Shown here: positions 38,388 to 45,167 of the stretch, piece by piece
How the letters are laid out: the number at the start of each line of letters is the position of its first letter
Numbering within the stretch: the first letter of the stretch is position 1
From: JBBIQS01 sp037442205
Lineage (GTDB): Bacteria; Myxococcota; Myxococcia; Myxococcales; UBA5297
NCBI GenBank assembly: GCA_037442205.1
Contig: JBBIQS010000065.1
Coordinates: 1 to 47,725, forward strand
Length of the DNA stretch: 47,725 bases
Reading direction: 5' to 3'
Program-made: the position numbers and the translations under genes
The notes under the pieces: generated by a model
What the model was told of the DNA's origin: nothing
Database searches by the model: none
The model's input: only the letters and a program-made list of their open reading frames with translations

Positions 38388-38416
38388 TTTACATCGCCCG
38401 CGCGCTGGGATAGACA
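38388..38416 (+). promoter_or_regulatory. Possible promoter of the RelA/SpoT-like gene
   Basis: TTTACA (38388-38393; 5/6), a 17-base spacer and TAGACA (38411-38416; 3/6), 34 bases before the GTG start. Weak -10 match. Confidence 0.3.
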
Positions 38417-38450
38417 GGGCGCCGTCTCCATCCGGGACTGGAGCGGACGA

Positions 38451-39587
38451 GTGGCGGGGAACGATTCCAGCGCAATCGCGGCTGCCGAGCCGATGAAGGC
38501 CCAGCTCACGCCCCTCGAGCAGATGGGGCTGCTGCAGCTGGAGAACATGCGGCTGATCCTGCGCGGCGGCTCGGTGATCGATTGGCGGCGGCTGGCCTTC
38601 GACTCCCGCGCCGAGGTGGACCAGTTCCTCAAGCTGCACCTGCTCGACTTCACGCAGCCGACCGATCGGGCGCTGGGCTACCGAATCCTCAAGGAAGCGG
38701 TGGACTACCTGCGCTCGACCTTCCACTACCGGGTCGCCGACGCGGTGGCCGAGCCCTACGAGATCCAGGACCTGTTCCTGTACGCCAGCGGCCACCACCC
38801 GCGCTATCCGCTGCGCTACCAGAAGATCGCCTGCGTGGTGCTCAAGGTGATGCACGTCATCCACCACATGGAGGGGCGCGAGCTGTTGTTCCGCACCCCC
38901 ATCGCCTCGTCGGCGCTGGCGCGGATGGTGGACGAGCGGGTAATGGCCTGCGCCACCGAGATGCGCCGGTCGAGCTTTCCGATCGAGGAGTTCAGCGGCA
39001 GCGTCAAGACCCAGCACTCGATCATCACCAAGCTCTTGGCGAAGAAGGAGACGGTGGCCGCCCAGGTCTTCGACAAGGTGCGCTACCGCATCGTCACCCG
39101 GGATCAGAAGGACGTGCTGCCGGTGCTCGAGTACCTGACCCGCACCCTGTTCCCGTTCAACCTGGTGGTGCCGGCGCAGTCGCAGAACTCGCTGATCGAC
39201 TTCCGCCAGGCGGTGGAGAGCCAGCCGTCCTTGCAGCAGCACGTGCCGCTGCTCCATCTGCCGCTGCCCCACGAGCAGCAGGAGCGGCAGGCGGGCAAGG
39301 CCAACCCCTTCAGCGGCGACGGCTACCGGGTGCTCAACTTCGTAGTCGACCTGCCGCTGCGGATCGACGCCTACCTTCCCAGCGACGACTCGCGCCCCGG
39401 CCGCCCGCGCAACGTCTTCACCTGGGTCGAGTTCCAGATCATGGATGCCGCCACCGCGGTGGAGAACGAGCGGGGCGAGAACAGCCACGAGCGCTACAAG
39501 GGGCGGCAGCGGATCAAGGTGCTGCGCCGGCTGTCGCGCGGGCTGGTGGTGCCGCGGCGCAAGGGAGAGGGCGGGAAACAGAGCTGA
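38451..39587 (+). CDS. Conserved myxobacterial protein with a RelA/SpoT synthetase-like domain (TIGR04552-type)
   Basis: 378 residues, no signal peptide. I believe this is the family named TIGR04552, with no assigned function. Its second half lines up motif by motif with the (p)ppGpp synthetase domain of RelA/SpoT. SVKTQHSIITKLLAKK (about 184-199) matches the 'R.K...Si..K' helix. AQVFDKVRYRIVTRD (204-218) matches 'D..gvRIv', with the catalytic Asp at 208. NPFSGDGYRVLNFVVDL matches 'NGY.SlH..V'. WVEFQIMDAATAVENERGE followed by SHERYK matches 'vEiQIRT...H..AE....H..YK', with the catalytic Glu at 327. A pyrophosphokinase or related nucleotidyltransferase activity is inferred, not shown. The N-terminal 180 residues are helical and unassigned. 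GTG start with GGAG seven bases upstream; an ATG at 38493 is the alternative. Confidence 0.8.
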   Translation: MAGNDSSAIAAAEPMKAQLTPLEQMGLLQLENMRLILRGGSVIDWRRLAFDSRAEVDQFLKLHLLDFTQPTDRALGYRILKEAVDYLRSTFHYRVADAVAEPYEIQDLFLYASGHHPRYPLRYQKIACVVLKVMHVIHHMEGRELLFRTPIASSALARMVDERVMACATEMRRSSFPIEEFSGSVKTQHSIITKLLAKKETVAAQVFDKVRYRIVTRDQKDVLPVLEYLTRTLFPFNLVVPAQSQNSLIDFRQAVESQPSLQQHVPLLHLPLPHEQQERQAGKANPFSGDGYRVLNFVVDLPLRIDAYLPSDDSRPGRPRNVFTWVEFQIMDAATAVENERGENSHERYKGRQRIKVLRRLSRGLVVPRRKGEGGKQS

Positions 39588-39647
39588 CCATCGCGAGGCC
39601 GGAGGCCAGCGTGCCGCCCGGCGGATCGGGAAAGGAAGAGGTGCTTC

Positions 39648-39821
39648 ATGGAGACGACGTCCAAGCCCGGCAGTCCGCAGAAGCCGGCCAAGGAGAGCAC
39701 CTGCCAGATCTGCGGCAAGACCGGCGGGGTGGTCTTCGTCCCGGAGAAGTCGCCGCCCAACCGGCTCTGCTATCGCTGCGCCGCCGAATACGGCGCCCGC
39801 GACGAGGACGAGGAGCGCTGA
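39648..39821 (+). CDS. 57-residue zinc-ribbon protein
   Basis: A short gene starting at ATG 39648 after AGGAAGAGG. The protein has a Lys/Pro-rich start, then CQIC and CYRC pairs 18 residues apart, a four-cysteine zinc ribbon, and an acidic tail DEDEER. It follows the RelA/SpoT-like gene by 60 bases, so it is probably in the same transcript, and is followed by a terminator. Function unknown; such ribbons usually mediate protein or nucleic-acid contacts. Confidence 0.7.
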   Translation: METTSKPGSPQKPAKESTCQICGKTGGVVFVPEKSPPNRLCYRCAAEYGARDEDEER

Positions 39822-39862
39822 ACGCGCCCGGCGATCGCGGACAGGCTCTGACGCCTCAAATG

Positions 39863-39894
39863 AAAAGCCCCCGACCGCAGGGTCGAGGGCTTTT
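39863..39894. terminator. Bidirectional terminator between convergent genes
   Basis: A 14-bp stem with one mismatch (39863-39876 with 39881-39894), loop GCAG, four A's at the 5' foot and a T-rich run at the 3' foot. It serves the zinc-ribbon gene on the plus strand and the repeat lipoprotein on the minus strand. Confidence 0.88.
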
Positions 39895-39917
39895 CTCATT
39901 GGCGAATCCTCGCCTGC

Positions 39918-40451
39918 TCAGTCGTCGCGATCGCGGTCGTGCTTGCGCTCGTGCCGATGCGGCGGCGGGGCGGGCGTGGCCTGATGGGCCGGCGGGGGCG
40001 GGGCGTTGTAGACCGGGGTCGCGCCGTGGGCCGGGGGCGGAGGAGCGTTGTAGACGGGAGTTGCGGAGTGGGCCGGGGGCGGCGGGGCCGAGTAGACCGG
40101 AGCGGCGGAGTGCGCCGGGGGCGGCGGCGCCGCATAGACCGGGCTGGCGGCGTGCACCGGCGGCGGAGCGGCGTAGACCGGAGCCGCCTGGTGGTGGCGG
40201 TAGTAGACCTCGGGCGGAGCATCCATCCGGATCCAGGTCCCGCCGTCGTAATAGCTGTAGACGTTGTCCTGGTAGTAGACCGGGTAGCCCGAGTAGTAGC
40301 CCCAGTGATGGCCGCAGCCCGGCCCGTGCACGTGGGCCACGATCACCGGCGCGGGCGGCAGCGGCGCCACCATCACCGGCCCGCGGCGGGTGGGCACGAT
40401 GCATCCAGCCAGGCTGACTGCCGAAATTGCCAGAATGATCAGGCGGTTCAT
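39918..40451 (-). CDS. Repeat-bearing Tyr/Pro/His-rich lipoprotein
   Basis: 177 residues. Signal peptide MNRLIILAISAVSLAGC with lipobox, and GGAGGT seven bases before the ATG (40449-40451). A His/Gly/Tyr-rich region (about 38-90: VHGPGCGHHWGYYSGYPVYY) follows. Then come five tandem units of 13-14 residues with consensus PVYxAPPPPAHxAT (about 91-159), and a charged His/Arg/Asp tail. The repeat may stretch across or out of the periplasm, or bind peptidoglycan; no enzyme domain is present. It is set alone between a bidirectional terminator and the GltF-like genes. Confidence 0.8.
   Translation of the reverse strand: MNRLIILAISAVSLAGCIVPTRRGPVMVAPLPPAPVIVAHVHGPGCGHHWGYYSGYPVYYQDNVYSYYDGGTWIRMDAPPEVYYRHHQAAPVYAAPPPVHAASPVYAAPPPPAHSAAPVYSAPPPPAHSATPVYNAPPPPAHGATPVYNAPPPPAHQATPAPPPHRHERKHDRDRDD
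39975..40181. repeat. Five tandem 39-42-bp coding repeats in the lipoprotein gene
   Basis: Four 42-bp units and one 39-bp unit (one proline codon fewer) encode PVYxAPPPPAHxAT on the minus strand. Units differ mainly at the two x positions (A/S/N and S/G/Q/A), so they vary while the core is kept. Copy number could change by slippage. Confidence 0.8.
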
Positions 40452-40678
40452 CGACGGTACCTCCACCGTGCTTGCAGCCGAGTGACCTCAGGTTGGACCG
40501 GCCCGGAGCTGAAATCAACAAAGCGATGCAGCCCGGCTGCGCCCCCCTTTGACGCCAGGAGGAGGCCGCCTATTCCGAGGCGCTGGGCGCTCGCCCGGAG
40601 GGCAGGGGGCTTGGCGAGGGATCGGCGGGCTGGAATACTGGACTAGACCGGCATTCCGCCGGCGGAAGGGGTTCCGCC

Positions 40679-40936
40679 ATGAAGCGCTGCCTGCTGCTCG
40701 CCGTCGCCCTGGCCGTCTTTCCCGCCATCGGGTCCGCTCAGACGTCGGAGGCCCGCCAGGCCGACAAGACCCTGCGGAAGCAGTTCATCGACTTCGGCGA
40801 GGTCACGGTCGAGGGCGAGGTGGCGGGGCCCCCAGACTGCGTTGTTCCTGGTCTCCCCAGGGCGCGCTTCGCCTCGCTGATCAAGCTGCGCGGCAGCTTC
40901 GTGCCGGAGATCCAGCGCTCGGTCGACAACCTCTAG
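40679..40936 (+). CDS. Small secreted protein, GltF-like
   Basis: 85 residues. Signal peptide ending GSAQ (MKRCLLLAVALAVFPAIGSA), then KQFIDFGEVTVEGEVAGPP and a final helix SLIKLRGSFVPEIQRSVDNL. The plan matches GltF at 20225: the same GSAQ cleavage site, the same 'hhxFxxhxhxGxhxxP' strand segment, and the same closing helix '(L)IxxRxxFxxxhxxSVxxL'. A GGAAGGGG ribosome-binding site precedes the ATG. It lies nine bases before a second such gene. The function is unknown, but resemblance to a gliding component 20 kb away suggests an exchangeable or accessory subunit of the same complex. The conserved pattern is from eye alignment and the proteins are short. Confidence 0.75.
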   Translation: MKRCLLLAVALAVFPAIGSAQTSEARQADKTLRKQFIDFGEVTVEGEVAGPPDCVVPGLPRARFASLIKLRGSFVPEIQRSVDNL

Positions 40937-40945
40937 GAGAGCGCC

Positions 40946-41182
40946 ATGCGTGCAATTTCGATGGTCGCGATGGCGCTGCTCGCTCCGTCGCTGGCGCTGG
41001 CGCAGGTTTCGCCCCAGCAAACGAAGGAGCTGGTCATCGACGGGGACGAGCTGGTGGTCGGCGGTCTGCCGGCCCCGGAGATCTCCGTGGTCGAGGAGCG
41101 GCAGAGGCCGCGGCAGTCGTCGCTGCTCAAGGAGCGCGAGAGCTTCGCCCGCGAGGCGATCGAGTCGGTGTCGGCGCTCTGA
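40946..41182 (+). CDS. Second small secreted protein, GltF-like
   Basis: 78 residues. Signal peptide MRAISMVAMALLAPSLALAQ, then ELVIDGDELVVGGLPAPE and a closing helix SLLKERESFAREAIESVSAL. The plan is the same as for GltF and the preceding gene, ending in SV-x-x/A-L. AGGAGA lies a few bases before the ATG and the gap to the preceding gene is nine bases, so the pair is an operon. Unknown function; see the preceding entry. Confidence 0.75.
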   Translation: MRAISMVAMALLAPSLALAQVSPQQTKELVIDGDELVVGGLPAPEISVVEERQRPRQSSLLKERESFAREAIESVSAL

Positions 41183-41242
41183 GCGCCGGCCAGCGGGCCA
41201 AAGCTAGTGTGTTGTCCGAAAAGTTCCTTGGCGACCACCCCG

Positions 41243-41280
41243 TTCGCCCCGAGCCCTTCGACGGGCTCAGGGCAGGCGAA
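41243..41280. repeat. REP-like imperfect palindrome
   Basis: GAGCCC-TTCGAC-GGGCTC with an outer extension (TTCGCC at 41243 pairing with GGCGAA at 41275). The core CCCTTCGACGGGCTCAGGG is a short palindromic sequence I recall as widely scattered in GC-rich bacterial genomes. Only one copy was seen in this window. It lies between convergent ends and may act as a terminator for ffh or the GltF-like pair. Confidence 0.6.
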
Positions 41281-41300
41281 GTCGAGGGGCCCTCGACTTC
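41278..41300. terminator. Second palindrome in the ffh / GltF-like convergent gap
   Basis: GAAGTCGAG (41278-41286) pairs with CTCGACTTC (41292-41300) around a GC-rich centre, directly beside the REP-like palindrome, 77 bases beyond the ffh stop. A third weaker inverted repeat (GAGGC ... GCCTC, 41301-41320) follows. Together they probably terminate transcription from both sides of the 194-base gap. Confidence 0.45.
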
Positions 41301-41376
41301 GAGGCTCGCAAGCTCGCCTCAACGCTCGGGCTGACCGGTTTCCGCGTCGCTGTGAAGCGTCCGCTCGGACACCGCA

Positions 41377-43023
41377 CTAGCGCCGGTTCTTGCGCGCCTT
41401 CTTGCGGTTCTGCCGCTCGCGCTTCTTGCGCTCGCGGGCGGCGTCGCGCTCGCGGTCGCTGACCGTCTTGACGCCTTCGAAGCCAGCGTCGAGAGACATT
41501 CCGGCGCGCATGGCCTTCATCCGCGCGGCCTGGCCCATCGGCGGGGTGTAGCCCTTGGGCAAACCCATGGCCTGCATCTGCTGCTGGACCATCGACCGCT
41601 GCATGGCCGCGGCGTCGGCGCCGAAGATGTCGTCCATCTTCTGGCCCTTGAGCTGGCGCAGGGCGGCGATCTGCTTGAAGCCGGGGAGCGCGCCCAAGAG
41701 TCCGGGGCTCGAGCCGATCTGGCCCATCACCTGCCGCATCATCATGTAGCGGCTGACCACCTCGTTGACCTGCTCCGGCTTGTAGCCCGAGCCCTTGGCG
41801 ATGCGCTGGACCCGGCTGGCGTTGAGCAGGTTGGTCTTGAGGCGCTCGGTCTTGGTCATCGAGTCGTGGACGGCCTCGATCTTGACGAACTCCTTGTCGT
41901 CGACCTGCAGGGTCTCGGTCATCTCGCCGAAGATCGGGAACTTCTCCAGCAGGTCCTTGATCGGCCCCATCTTGCGGACGGTGCGGATCTGGGCGACGAA
42001 GTCCTCGAAGGAGAAGGCGCCGGAGAGGATCTTCTGCGCGTCCTCCTCGGCCTGCTTCTCGTCGACCACCTTCTCGAAGTCCTGCATCAGGCCGACGATG
42101 TCGCCGAAGCCCAGGATGCGGCTGGCCAGGCCCTCGGGGCGGAACTCCTCGAGCTTGTCGAGGCCCTCGCCCATGCCGAGGTACTTGATCGGCCGGCCGG
42201 TGACTTCCTTGATCGACAGCGCCGCGCCGCCGCGGGCGTCGCCGTCGAGCTTGGTGAGGATGAAGCCGGAGATGTCCAGGCGGCGGTTGAACTCGGCGGC
42301 GGTCCTGACCGCGTCCTGGCCGATCATGGCGTCGGCCACCAGCAGGATGTTCTCCGGCTTGGTGGTGGCCTTGATCTGCTCCAGCTCGGCCATCATCTCC
42401 TCGTCGATGGCGAGGCGGCCGGCGGTGTCGAACAGCACCACGTCGCGCTTCTGGCGGTGGGCCTCCTCGAGGGCGTCGTGGCACATCTTGGGCGGCGCGA
42501 CGCCGGGGGTGTGGTAGACGGGCACGCCCAGCCGCTCGCCGAGGACCTTGAGCTGATCAACCGCCGCGGGGCGGTAGATGTCGGCGGCGACCAACAGCGG
42601 CTTCTTGCCCTTGGAGAGGAGCAGGCTGGCGAGCTTGCCGGTGGTGGTGGTCTTACCGGAGCCCTGCAGGCCGACCATCATGATCCCGGTGGGGCGGGTC
42701 TTGCTGTCGGTGAACGCCAGGTTGGTGTCCACCGGGCCCATCAGGCCCTCGAGCTCGTCGTGGCAGATCTTGATGAAGTGGTCCTGCGGAGTGACCCGCA
42801 GCTTGCCCTTCTCGGCGCTGACCTTGACCTGGACCACCTCGCCGACGGCCTTGTCCTTGACCTTGGCCACGAAGCGCTTGACCACGTCGAGGGAGACGTC
42901 GGCCTCGAGCAGGGCCACGCGGATGTCGCGCAGGGCCTCTTCGACCACCGCCTCGGTGATCTCCGCCTTGCCGGTGAGCCGGTTCTTGGCGGCGCGAAAG
43001 CCTTTGGTCAGGGTATCGAGCAT
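41377..43023 (-). CDS. ffh: Signal recognition particle protein Ffh (SRP54)
   Basis: 548 residues. Start at ATG 43021-43023 (MLDTLTKGFRAAKNRLTGKA); an open frame upstream to 43125 lacks family similarity. NG GTPase domain: G1 GLQGSGKTTTTGKL, DTAGRLAIDEEMM, TKLDGDARGGAALS. The methionine-rich M domain holds RVQRIAKGSG, the conserved RIAxGSG contact to SRP RNA, and Met-rich helices (RYMMMRQVMGQIGSS). It is about 90-100 residues longer than E. coli Ffh, partly through a strongly basic tail (RERKKRERQNRKKARKNRR) that may add RNA contacts. It binds signal sequences on ribosomes and delivers them to FtsY. No SRP RNA gene was recognised here. Confidence 0.96.
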   Translation of the reverse strand: MLDTLTKGFRAAKNRLTGKAEITEAVVEEALRDIRVALLEADVSLDVVKRFVAKVKDKAVGEVVQVKVSAEKGKLRVTPQDHFIKICHDELEGLMGPVDTNLAFTDSKTRPTGIMMVGLQGSGKTTTTGKLASLLLSKGKKPLLVAADIYRPAAVDQLKVLGERLGVPVYHTPGVAPPKMCHDALEEAHRQKRDVVLFDTAGRLAIDEEMMAELEQIKATTKPENILLVADAMIGQDAVRTAAEFNRRLDISGFILTKLDGDARGGAALSIKEVTGRPIKYLGMGEGLDKLEEFRPEGLASRILGFGDIVGLMQDFEKVVDEKQAEEDAQKILSGAFSFEDFVAQIRTVRKMGPIKDLLEKFPIFGEMTETLQVDDKEFVKIEAVHDSMTKTERLKTNLLNASRVQRIAKGSGYKPEQVNEVVSRYMMMRQVMGQIGSSPGLLGALPGFKQIAALRQLKGQKMDDIFGADAAAMQRSMVQQQMQAMGLPKGYTPPMGQAARMKAMRAGMSLDAGFEGVKTVSDRERDAARERKKRERQNRKKARKNRR

Positions 43024-43139
43024 GAGCCTTGTTCCTCGTGTGCCCGGGGAGCGAGAAGCCGTTGCCGGGGAGCGCGGGACGATGTGCGCTTGGGGCATTT
43101 CCCCAGAAAGATCGGAGGGAAACACCCGAAGGGTCGGGG

Positions 43140-43169
43140 TTTATAGCATCGCCCTTCGCAGGCCGGCAA
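43140..43169 (-). promoter_or_regulatory. Sigma-70-like promoter of ffh
   Basis: On the minus strand TTGCCG (43164-43169), an 18-base spacer and TATAAA (43140-43145; 5/6), about 117 bases before the ffh ATG. Nothing else was recognised in the 260-base divergent gap 43024-43283. Confidence 0.6.
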
Positions 43170-43283
43170 CGAGGTGCTGAGCGCGCCGCCCTCTGAGCGG
43201 ACGAGGGAGCGGGGTGGAGCGCTTGGGAAGCGAAGGACCGTGCGCGAACGCTCGATTGCCTCGGGAGAGGTCGGGCGACTACC

Positions 43284-43727
43284 ATGCGGCCCGCCATGAC
43301 GACTCGCCGCTTCACCCTCGAGGAAGCCGACGCGCTGGTGCCGCGGCTGGAGCTGGAGTTCCGCCAGATCGCCCAGGCGCGGTTGAAGGCGGGCGCGGCG
43401 GCCGACGAGTTGGGAGGGATGGAGGTGGCGGTCGAGCTCTTGAGGGGCAAGCAGGTGCCGGCGGGGAAGGAAGAGCAGGCGGAGAAGTTCGCGCAGGCGA
43501 CGGCGGAGCTGGTCGCGGCCATCGAGCGAGTGAACGGGCTGGGGTGCCTGGTGCAGGACGTCGACCTGGGACACGTCGATTTCCCCAGCGAGAGGGCGGG
43601 GAAGGTGGTGCACCTGTGCTGGATGTACGGCGAGCCGCAGGTGGCCCACTTCCACGAGCCGGGCAAGGACGCCAAGCGCCGCGAGCGGCTGTTAGAGGCC
43701 GGCGGCGAGCCCTGGCTGCTTCATTGA
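43284..43727 (+). CDS. DUF2203 family protein
   Basis: 147 residues. The N-terminus TTRRFTLEEADALVPRLELE and the C-terminal segment VQDVDLGHVDFPSERAGKVV, then HLCWMYGEPQVAHFHE, are the signature of DUF2203, a small soluble family of unknown function with conserved His, Trp and Glu near the end. Start at ATG 43284; an ATG four codons later (43296) fits the family start equally well, and neither has a good ribosome-binding site. It ends ten bases before the tRNA-Leu gene on the same strand. Confidence 0.88.
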   Translation: MRPAMTTRRFTLEEADALVPRLELEFRQIAQARLKAGAAADELGGMEVAVELLRGKQVPAGKEEQAEKFAQATAELVAAIERVNGLGCLVQDVDLGHVDFPSERAGKVVHLCWMYGEPQVAHFHEPGKDAKRRERLLEAGGEPWLLH

Positions 43728-43737
43728 TCTGAGAATT

Positions 43738-43823
43738 GCCGGAGTGGCGGAGCTGGCAGACGCAGGGGACTTAAAATCCCCATGGGCGCAAGCCCAGCGT
43801 GGGTTCGAATCCCACCTCCGGTA
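43738..43823 (+). tRNA. tRNA-Leu (anticodon UAA)
   Basis: 86 nt class II tRNA. Acceptor stem GCCGGAG pairs with CTCCGGT (one G-T pair), discriminator A. The anticodon loop CTTAAAA, closed by the stem GGGGA/TCCCC, carries TAA. The long variable arm is TGGGCGCAAGCCCA, and the T arm GTGGG-TTCGAAT-CCCAC. CCA is not encoded. Its 3' half is duplicated at 47491-47543. Confidence 0.96.
43771..43823 (+). repeat. Left attachment-like copy (3' half of tRNA-Leu)
   Basis: These 53 bases, from the anticodon loop to the discriminator base, recur at 47491-47543 with five differences, in the same orientation. A tRNA 3' end is the usual attachment site of tyrosine-recombinase islands; the tRNA is restored intact at this end. 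Confidence 0.7.
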
Positions 43824-43913
43824 TGCGAATCCAAGAGCTTTCGGCTTGGCGCCAGGTGCACGGTAGTTCGGGAGCGGAAAAGCCTCAGAAGGTGCGCACC
43901 GCAGGGGGACTGA

Positions 43914-45098
43914 GTGAACAGGGGACGGGCCAAGAAGGTGGTCAAGTTGGTCTTGATCACCACCGCGGTGCTGGTGCTGCTGCCGCTCCTATTCGTGGAG
44001 GGGATCTACCGGTACGGCCTTCATCTCATCGGCGACCTTCCTGTAATGCCGGAGGCGCGGGTGCCAGAGCGGTTGCAGCGCGCCATGTGGGCAGGGGTAG
44101 AAGGCGGCACGTTCACGGTCGTACCGCGCTATCCCTGGCACACGGTTCTCTGGCTTATTCAGGCCAAGTTCGGCGACAGCAGGGCAGCACTACACGACTT
44201 CGCTCCAGGCGAGCGTGCGTGCAACCGAGCCGCACAGTTGTGGCTGGCGCAGCAGCAGGAACATTCACTCAGGAGGATCGCTGCCCGGTGGGCGCTGGTG
44301 AAGTGGTGCACGCGGAACTGGACCGCGGCGGAAGTTGCACAGGTTCTTGCCGAGAAGGAGTACTTCGGCCGGGGCCTTCATGGGATTGCCGACGCGGCCC
44401 AGGGGTACTTCGGCAAGGCGCCAGACCAACTTGCTGCACATGAGCTCGCTCTTCTGGCCGGCTTGCCGCTCAACCCTGACTGCCATCCAGAGCGTGCCTT
44501 GAAACGCCGGGGCTACCTCCTCGGACGCTTTCGTGAAGCAGGGCTTGTCACCGCAGACGAGTACCAGCAAGCGATGCTCCAGCCGCTGGGGCATCGCGCC
44601 GCACGATGTGCGGACGGGGACGAGGCCAGCTCCTCGCGGCCCTTCGCCGGAGAGCCGGCCGTATGGGATGTGAGCTGGGGAATGACGCTCGACCAGGTGC
44701 GCACGCTTCATCCCGGTGGGATTGAGCGCATGGCGGAGCCGGAAACCGAGTACCGCCTTGTTGTCCCTGCGCTCGGCTATCCGAAGGCAGTCGTCAGGTA
44801 TTACTTCGAGCGCGGAGCGGGCCTGCGGATGGTGTCGTTCAGCTTCCCGGCCAAGGATGGCAGGGTCGATCCCGCGACGGGCGACGTCTCTCCGATGAAG
44901 AAGGCAGAGGCGCGTGCGATGCGAGCGGACCTGCGCGACCGCCTCGCCACGATCCTTGGCGAGCCCACGCTCGAGGTCGAGGGCTCGGACATGGGAATCC
45001 AATGGAAGCTTCCGGGCGAGATGGTCGGACTCCTTCTGCCCCGTCGGCCTCAGGCGCCGGATGAGGCGGGAGTCGGAGTCACCTACTTCAAGGAATAG
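43914..45098 (+). CDS. GT51 peptidoglycan transglycosylase-like protein, degenerate
   Basis: 394 residues. An N-terminal membrane anchor (VVKLVLITTAVLVLLPLLFV, about 9-28) is followed by a region resembling the second half of the GT51 domain of penicillin-binding proteins: AEVAQVLAEKEYFGRGLHGI, AAQGYFGKAPDQLAAHELAL, LLAGLPLNPDCHPERALKRR. The first GT51 motif, with the catalytic Glu (EDxxFxxHxG), is not found; the matching stretch reads AGVEGGTFTVVPRY. Polymerase activity is therefore doubtful. The last 170 residues (from about AVWDVSWGMTLDQVRTLHP) form an unrelated domain. GTG start with GGGGGA upstream. No transpeptidase domain. It is the first gene of the putative island. Confidence 0.75.
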   Translation: MNRGRAKKVVKLVLITTAVLVLLPLLFVEGIYRYGLHLIGDLPVMPEARVPERLQRAMWAGVEGGTFTVVPRYPWHTVLWLIQAKFGDSRAALHDFAPGERACNRAAQLWLAQQQEHSLRRIAARWALVKWCTRNWTAAEVAQVLAEKEYFGRGLHGIADAAQGYFGKAPDQLAAHELALLAGLPLNPDCHPERALKRRGYLLGRFREAGLVTADEYQQAMLQPLGHRAARCADGDEASSSRPFAGEPAVWDVSWGMTLDQVRTLHPGGIERMAEPETEYRLVVPALGYPKAVVRYYFERGAGLRMVSFSFPAKDGRVDPATGDVSPMKKAEARAMRADLRDRLATILGEPTLEVEGSDMGIQWKLPGEMVGLLLPRRPQAPDEAGVGVTYFKE

Positions 45099-45167
45099 TG
45101 GGAAGGGTCAGCCTGCGCTGGGATAGTCGATCGACGGTCGTCCATCGAAGCCGAACCGGAGGGAGCC

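Noticed and set aside
39975..40181. CRISPR-like array
   Set aside because: The repeats are in-frame coding repeats of 42 bp with no spacers and no cas genes nearby.
43721..43963. Minus-strand peptide containing GIRTHAGLAPMGIL, repeated at 47141-47623
   Set aside because: It is the antisense translation of the tRNA-Leu and its partial copy, a well-known spurious gene call.
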